Assembly (NCBI RefSeq): GCF_004028235.1
Contig: NZ_CP035037.1
Span: forward strand, 2,852,001-2,916,000
DNA: 64,000 bases
Direction: 5' to 3'
Source of the DNA: Leucobacter muris
GTDB taxonomy: Bacteria; Actinomycetota; Actinomycetes; Actinomycetales; Microbacteriaceae
Below the pieces are notes generated by a model. It was given only the letters and a program-made list of their open reading frames with translations, ran no database searches and had not been told where the DNA came from. Positions 59,688 through 64,000 of this stretch are shown here, piece after piece. Both the position numbers and the translations under genes were made by a program. Each line of letters begins with the position of its first letter. Within the stretch, counting starts at the first letter, position 1.

Positions 59688-60743
59688 TCAGCTCGTGGAC
59701 CAGGCGGTCCACTCGGCCTCCGCGTCGGCGGAGTTCTCGGCCCACCACTCGACGTCGGTCACGACAGACTGCTGCTGCACCTCCGCGTCGGCGACGTTCC
59801 ACTTCTGCTGCAGCTCGTCGAGCTCGGGCTGCGCCGACAGGTCGGCGGGGGCGTAGGGCTGCAGTTCGGCGAAGCGGGCCTGCGGCTCGGCCTGGGCGGC
59901 GTATTCGATGAAGCTCTGGGCGGCCTCGGGGTTCTTGGTGCCCTTGATGATCGAGATGCTCGCCCACGCGAGCAGGTTGTCCTGCCAGACCGGTGCGATC
60001 TCGGCGCCGTTGCGCTCGGCCTCGTAGCCGCGCCCGGACCAGGCGAGCCAGAGGTCTGCCGAGCCGTCCTCCATCGACTGCTGCGACTCGGAGCTCGTGT
60101 TCCAGAAGGTCAGCGAGTCGCGGATGGTGTCGAGCTTGGCGTAGGCGCGCTCCGTGTCGAGCGGGTACAGCTCCTCGGGGGCGACCCCGTCGGCGAGCAG
60201 GGCGAATTCGAGCGCCCCGGCCCCGGCCCAACCCGGAACCATGCGGGTGCCCGGGTACTTCTCGAGGTCGAAGAAGTCGGCCGGCGTCGAGGGCGCGTCG
60301 GCGCCGTCGTAGGTCTTCGTGTTCACGATCATCATCGTGGAGTACTGGGCGATCGGGATCGAGCAGTCGGACCAGGTGCCCTCGGGGAAGTTCGACGTGT
60401 CGATGTTGCTGAAGTCGATCTCCTCCACGAGCGTGCCGCAGTTCGCCACGGGGAAGTAGGGCTCGGTGTCGGCGACGTCCCAGATCGTGTTGCCCGACTC
60501 GACCATCTGCTGGATCTTCGGGTACGAGGTCGGGCCGTCGTTCTGCACGGTGACGCCGGACTCGGCTGCCCAGGGATCGAGGAAGGCCTCGTTCTGCGCG
60601 TCCTGGTAGGCGCTGCCGTAGCTCGCGAACACCAGCGAGCCGCCGCCTTCGGCGGCGTCCGGCGCCGCGCCCGACGAGCACGCGGCGAGCGACAGCACGG
60701 CGACCGCCGCGACGGGCACCAGCCTCAAGGGTGACTTTCTCAT
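59688..60743 (-). CDS. potD: PotD/PotF-like polyamine-type substrate-binding lipoprotein
   Basis: 351 aa. Lipoprotein signal (MRKSPLRLVPVAAVAVLSLAAC, lipobox LAAC), then a type II binding-protein fold (LVFASYGSAYQDAQNEAFLDPWAAESGVTVQN, SGNTIWDVADTEPYF, IVNTKTYDG, MEDGSADLWLAWSGRGYEAE). The Trp/Asp/Tyr-rich pocket segments suit a positively charged amine ligand. The ligand itself is not proven. It is the first gene of the importer operon, with a perfect TATAAT -10 on the minus strand (60776-60781) and a TetR-type operator just upstream of it. Confidence 0.88.
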   Translation of the reverse strand: MRKSPLRLVPVAAVAVLSLAACSSGAAPDAAEGGGSLVFASYGSAYQDAQNEAFLDPWAAESGVTVQNDGPTSYPKIQQMVESGNTIWDVADTEPYFPVANCGTLVEEIDFSNIDTSNFPEGTWSDCSIPIAQYSTMMIVNTKTYDGADAPSTPADFFDLEKYPGTRMVPGWAGAGALEFALLADGVAPEELYPLDTERAYAKLDTIRDSLTFWNTSSESQQSMEDGSADLWLAWSGRGYEAERNGAEIAPVWQDNLLAWASISIIKGTKNPEAAQSFIEYAAQAEPQARFAELQPYAPADLSAQPELDELQQKWNVADAEVQQQSVVTDVEWWAENSADAEAEWTAWSTS

Positions 60744-60775
60744 CTTCGTGACTCCTTCGTCAGCATGAATGGACT

Positions 60776-60794
60776 ATTATAATAACGCATTATT
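60776..60794. promoter_or_regulatory. divergent promoter with TetR-type operator (site 1)
   Basis: AATAA-CGCA-TTATT (60781-60794), a 14-bp palindrome, abuts TATAAT boxes on both strands (minus 60776-60781; plus 60778-60783). A repressor here would block both potD and the tetR gene. The same AATAA-N4-TTATT design occurs at 61683. Confidence 0.75.
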
Positions 60795-60881
60795 GTTACG
60801 GTGCAAGACCCGTCGGGTTCCCATAGGGTGAATACACCGATCGGAGCGGGCCGGCCCGCAACCCGCCAGAAGGGAACACGC

Positions 60882-61622
60882 GTGACCATCGCAATGGAGC
60901 ACACCGCCCCCGCCGGGGAGCTCGACCTCGCGACCCGCCGCCGCGCCGAGATCCTCACCGGCGCCATCCGGGTCATCGCTCGCGACGGCGTCGTGGCGGC
61001 CAAGCTCAAGGACATCGCCCGCGAGTCCGGCGTGAGCCTCGGCCTGATCCAGCACTACTTCGACACTCGCGAGAACCTCGTCGACGCCACCTTCGCGGCG
61101 ATGATGCGCGTCGTCTCGCACGAGAGCGCGAAGCGGGTGAGCTCCGACGACGACCCACTGCGCTTCATCTTCGGAATGAATCGCCTGCACGTGCTCGGCA
61201 CGGTCGGATTCCCGGAGCGCTGGGGCTTCTGGAGCGAGCTGTGGGCGGCGTCGGGGCGCTCCGACCACCTGCGCGAGGTCGCCACCCAGGTCTACCAGCT
61301 GTGGGCGCGGCCCCTCGAGGCGGCGCTGCACCGCCTGGCCGACGCGGGCCGACTCCCGCAGGGCGCAGATCCGGGGCACATCGCGGCCGGGATGCTCGCG
61401 CTCATGGACGGCCTCTCCATCCGCACCCTCGCCGAGCCCGACGTCTTCACGCCCGACTTCATGCTGCAGATCCTGAACGAGTGGGCGACGACGCAGCTCG
61501 GCGTCACCCCCGAGGAGGCGGCCCGCCACATCGAGAGCCTCGCCGCCGAAGGCGACGCGACGAGGCCGCGCGCCCTCACCCCCGAGGTCGTGGCCGCGGC
61601 GCTCCTCGAGCACGGCGCCTAG
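60882..61622 (+). CDS. TetR-family transcriptional regulator (BetI-like)
   Basis: 246 aa: an N-terminal TetR helix-turn-helix (RRAEILTGAIRVIARDGVVAAKLKDIARESGVSLGLIQHYFDTRENLVDATF, residues about 20-75) and a helical ligand-binding domain typical of the BetI/TetR_C_6 group (ERWGFWSELWAASGRSDHLREVATQVYQLWARPLEAALHRLADAG). The start is GTG 60882 behind AAGGGAA. It is divergent from the importer operon and upstream of the M24 gene, both preceded by the same palindrome. The inducer is likely the imported amine or a breakdown product. Confidence 0.87.
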   Translation: MTIAMEHTAPAGELDLATRRRAEILTGAIRVIARDGVVAAKLKDIARESGVSLGLIQHYFDTRENLVDATFAAMMRVVSHESAKRVSSDDDPLRFIFGMNRLHVLGTVGFPERWGFWSELWAASGRSDHLREVATQVYQLWARPLEAALHRLADAGRLPQGADPGHIAAGMLALMDGLSIRTLAEPDVFTPDFMLQILNEWATTQLGVTPEEAARHIESLAAEGDATRPRALTPEVVAAALLEHGA

Positions 61623-61682
61623 CCTTCTCGACGCCGACACCCGGGGCCGCGCCCCCAGTCGGACTCCCTCGGCCCACAGCGC

Positions 61683-61696
61683 AATAATATGTTATT
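61683..61696. promoter_or_regulatory. TetR-type operator (site 2) upstream of the M24 gene
   Basis: AATAA-TATG-TTATT, the same arms and spacing as site 1 at 60781-60794. It sits 70 bp before the M24 gene start in an AT-rich patch inside GC-rich DNA. Confidence 0.72.
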
Positions 61697-61765
61697 ATCG
61701 CATTCTCTCGACGTCGAGCCCGGTTCGGCGTCGCCGATTCGACCCAGGGATACTCAGAGGTGAGC

Positions 61766-63016
61766 ATGCTCGATTCAACGATTACCCGATTTCTCGCCGA
61801 ACAGCAGGAGCGGATCTCCGGAACCGACCCGCACGTCGCCTTCTCCGACGAGGAGTACGCGTCGCGACTGGTGCGGCTGCAGCGCGCCATGGCCGAGGAC
61901 GGCGTGGACACGCTCGTCCTCTCCTCCCCCGAGGCCCAGAACTGGCTGCACGGCCTCGCCCTGCGCTGGTACAAGGCGAACGGCCCGCGCGACTGGCGCC
62001 CTCTCACCTGCACCGTCGTGCGCGTCGACGCGGGCTACATCCTGTTCGAGGGCATCGAGCACACGGAGATGATCCGCAGAACCTCCGTCGCGCGCGACGT
62101 CAGGCTCCTCCCCCGCTACGAGCGGGACGGCATGCTGCGCTTCATCGTCACCGAGATCGCCGGGGAGGGCTGGGTCGCCGGCTCGCGGGTCGGCATCGAG
62201 CTGTTCTCGGCGATCCCGAACCCCGCGGTCTCGCGCATGATGGAGGGCGCGCTGCTCGACGCCGGCGCCCGCGTGGTCGACGCCACGCTCACCGCCCGCC
62301 GCGTGCGCATGATCAAGTCCGCCGACGAGATCGCCGCCGTCAAGCGCGCGGCCGAGATCTGCGACGCCGGCCTGCTGCACCTCGCGAACGTGCTGCGCCC
62401 CGGCATGACTGAGCTCGAAGCCCACGGCGAGCTCATCCGCGGCCTCTCCGCGGCCGGGGGCGAGCCCGCCGGGCTGCACCAGGTCGCGTTCGTCGGCCTC
62501 GCCGCCCTCGGCGTCTACCACGAGATCTCGGGCCACCGGGTGATCACCGAGGACGACTTCCTCGACGTCGACCCCTGCGGCGTCTACAAGCGCTACCACT
62601 CCAACCGGTCCCAGCTCTACGCGTTCAAGGAGCCCCCGAGCGGCGCGGTCGAGCTGATGCGCATCCTCACCGGCGCGTTCGACATCCTGACCGAGCGCGC
62701 CCGTCCCGGCGTGCGCATCGGCGACGTCAACGCCGAGCTCTACGCCTACTACCGCGACGCGGGGGTGTTCGAGCTCAACTCGAGCGTCTGGATCGGCGGC
62801 TACGAGATGGGCATCGCCTTCCCGCCCGACTGGGTGGGCGAGTGGAAGTTCACCGTCGTGGGCGGCGAGAGCGACGATCGCGTCTTCGAGTCCGGCATGG
62901 TCGCGAACTTCGAGAGCATGTGCGGCATCGGTCTGCTCGACACGTTCATCATCGAGGACGACGCCACCCGGCTGCTGTCGAAGCTCCCCCACGAGATCAT
63001 GGTCGTCGGGCGGTAA
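61766..63016 (+). CDS. M24-family (creatinase/aminopeptidase P fold) hydrolase, metal ligands altered
   Basis: 416 aa, two-domain pita-bread protein: creatinase N-domain (RLVRLQRAMAEDGVDTLVLSSPEAQNWLHGL, residues about 30-170) and the M24 core (RVRMIKSADEIAAVKRAAEICDAGLLHLANVLRPGMTELE...). Metal positions differ from peptidases: the second Asp is Asn (VYKRYHSNRSQLY) and the usual GHGIG His region reads SSVWIGGYEMGIAF, while Glu is kept in MVANFESM. Creatinase and ectoine hydrolase (DoeA/EutD) are known non-peptidase members of this fold, so a C-N hydrolase acting on a small amino compound is more likely than a peptidase. It is regulated with the importer by the TetR protein (shared operator). 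Confidence 0.82.
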   Translation: MLDSTITRFLAEQQERISGTDPHVAFSDEEYASRLVRLQRAMAEDGVDTLVLSSPEAQNWLHGLALRWYKANGPRDWRPLTCTVVRVDAGYILFEGIEHTEMIRRTSVARDVRLLPRYERDGMLRFIVTEIAGEGWVAGSRVGIELFSAIPNPAVSRMMEGALLDAGARVVDATLTARRVRMIKSADEIAAVKRAAEICDAGLLHLANVLRPGMTELEAHGELIRGLSAAGGEPAGLHQVAFVGLAALGVYHEISGHRVITEDDFLDVDPCGVYKRYHSNRSQLYAFKEPPSGAVELMRILTGAFDILTERARPGVRIGDVNAELYAYYRDAGVFELNSSVWIGGYEMGIAFPPDWVGEWKFTVVGGESDDRVFESGMVANFESMCGIGLLDTFIIEDDATRLLSKLPHEIMVVGR

Positions 63017-63050
63017 CGGGCCGACCCCCGGCGCGGGGGCGTACACTGGT

Positions 63051-63077
63051 GTGCGGTTCCCCACAAGGGAGCCGCAC
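63051..63077 (+). promoter_or_regulatory. hairpin leader upstream of the MFS gene
   Basis: GTGCGGTTCCC, loop CACAA, GGGAGCCGCAC, an 11-bp stem with one G-T pair, about 5-10 bp after a TACACT -10-like box (63042-63047). The transcript for the MFS gene would begin in this hairpin. It could be a terminator for the M24 gene instead. Confidence 0.4.
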
Positions 63078-63156
63078 AGTCAATGGCGCTGAGCCATCGA
63101 CACCACAACGACGTTGCGTGGCCGGCGCATCACCGCGACCGAAAGCTGCCCCCATC

Positions 63157-64000
63157 TTGTCCGCCACCTCCGTCACTCCCGCCCGCCCGAGCGGTGCGCC
63201 CCGCAACAAGCCGTCCCGCGTGATCCTCGCGAGCCTCATCGGCACGACGATCGAGTTCTACGACTTCTACGTCTACGCCACCGCGGCCGTGCTCGTCTTC
63301 CCGGTGCTCTTCTTCCCCACGGGCAACGACACCACCGCGCTCATCGCATCGTTCGCGACCTTCGGCGCGGCGATGCTCGCCCGCCCCGTCGGCGCCGTGT
63401 TCTTCGGCCACCTCGGAGACCGTCTCGGCCGCAAGACCACGCTCGTCGCATCGCTGCTCACGATGGGCATCGCGACCTTCCTGATCGGCCTGCTGCCCAC
63501 CCACGAGAACATCGGCGTGTGGGCCGCGGTGCTGCTGCTCGTGCTGCGCCTCGCGCAGGGCTTCGCCATCGGCGGCGAGTGGTCGGGCGCCGCGCTCGTC
63601 GCCACCGAGAACGCTCCGCAGGGCAAGCGCGCCTGGTACGGCACCTTCCCGCAGCTGGGCGCGCCGCTCGGCTTCATCATCGCGAACATGCTGTTCTTCG
63701 TGATCAACAACGCGCTGGCCGACCCCGAGCACCCGGGCGTCGCCTCCGAGGCCTTCCTCGACTGGGGTTGGCGGGTGCCCTTCCTGTTCTCGGCCCTCAT
63801 GGTGATCGTGGGCCTGTGGGTGCGGCTCAAGCTCGTCGAGTCGAGCGCGTTCGAGAGCGTCAAGCAGAGCGGCAAGGTGACGCGCATGCCGCTCGCCGAG
63901 GCGTTCAAGCACCACTGGAGGGGCCTCATCCTCGGCACCTTCGCCATGCTCGCCACCTACGTGCTGTTCTACCTGATGACCTCGTACACGCTCACCTTCG
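63157..64000 (+). CDS. MFS transporter, metabolite:H+ symporter family (partial)
   Basis: About 281 residues before the window ends. Starts SVTPARPSGAPRNKPSRVILASLIGTTIEFYDFYVYATAAVLVFPVLFF; the GTTIEFYDFY motif, GAVFFGHLGDRLGRKTTL (motif A) and LRLAQGFAIGGEWSGAALV are typical of the MHS family (ShiA, KgtP, ProP). Six or seven membrane segments are visible. These permeases import small organic acids, betaines or amino compounds with protons. The start is set to TTG 63157 because no ATG or GTG precedes the motif in frame. That start is uncertain. Its place after the M24 gene suggests a second uptake route for the same compound. Confidence 0.85.
   Translation, partial: MSATSVTPARPSGAPRNKPSRVILASLIGTTIEFYDFYVYATAAVLVFPVLFFPTGNDTTALIASFATFGAAMLARPVGAVFFGHLGDRLGRKTTLVASLLTMGIATFLIGLLPTHENIGVWAAVLLLVLRLAQGFAIGGEWSGAALVATENAPQGKRAWYGTFPQLGAPLGFIIANMLFFVINNALADPEHPGVASEAFLDWGWRVPFLFSALMVIVGLWVRLKLVESSAFESVKQSGKVTRMPLAEAFKHHWRGLILGTFAMLATYVLFYLMTSYTLTF

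Overview
The window reads as chromosome of a high-GC Gram-positive bacterium (Actinomycetota), most likely Microbacteriaceae and perhaps Leucobacter-like. The support is the GC-rich composition, frequent GTG starts, a DtxR-type iron box, a mycobacterial-type LpdA quinone reductase and a CCA-encoding tRNA. The genus is an inference. No rRNA operon or CRISPR array was seen.

Region 1 (1-9.9 kb, all minus strand) is a complete autoinducer-2 (AI-2) uptake and processing operon of the Lsr type, in the order lsrA-lsrC-lsrD-lsrB-lsrR-lsrK-cupin-lsrF-aldolase. LsrB keeps all six AI-2 contact residues, and LsrK, LsrF and LsrR match their enterobacterial namesakes over long stretches. The layout differs from enterics: lsrR and lsrK lie inside the operon, no lsrG is present (a small cupin sits between lsrK and lsrF), and a class II aldolase (probably an aldolase/dehydrogenase fusion) is added at the end, cut by the window edge.

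Region 2 (9.9-24.7 kb) is ordinary host chromosome: a PIF1-like helicase, a DUF2470-heme oxygenase fusion behind an iron box, a lipoprotein of the serine-hydrolase fold without catalytic residues, tRNA-Gly(CCC) with a 115-bp duplication of its 3' end and terminator, a TrmA/RumA-type RNA methyltransferase, a cupredoxin lipoprotein, LpdA, a large Orn/Lys/Arg decarboxylase-family enzyme, purine nucleoside phosphorylase, an amine oxidase and an amidohydrolase.

Region 3 (about 24.9-51.3 kb) is a defective siphovirus-type prophage. Tandem CGTGGGGCARA repeats mark both ends. The integrase has lost its N-terminus to an IS256-family element. That element has no target duplication and also truncates the next gene, so the lysogeny, replication and regulatory region appears to be deleted. 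The late genes follow in standard order: HNH, TerS, TerL, portal, protease, capsid, head-tail joining, major tail protein, frameshifting chaperones, tape measure, minor tail proteins, CHAP endolysin and membrane lysis genes. The right end carries cargo on the minus strand: a two-gene membrane/GAF operon of unknown function (the best candidate here for an undescribed system), a YedK/HMCES-like protein, tiny membrane proteins and a 38-bp near-perfect palindrome.

Region 4 (51.4-64 kb) is a polyamine or related amine uptake and catabolism locus. It has a PotABCD-like importer with an acetylpolyamine-amidohydrolase-like enzyme and a cupin, a second operon with a PuuR-like regulator, a PuuB-like oxidase, a cupin and a SolA-like oxidase, then a TetR regulator, an M24-family hydrolase and an MFS permease cut by the window end. 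Two identical-architecture operators (AATAA-N4-TTATT) tie the TetR protein to both the importer and the M24 gene.

Three genes (terL, a minor tail gene and a host cupin) each show one single-base homopolymer frameshift. Because one is a host gene, residual sequencing error is a serious alternative to gene decay.
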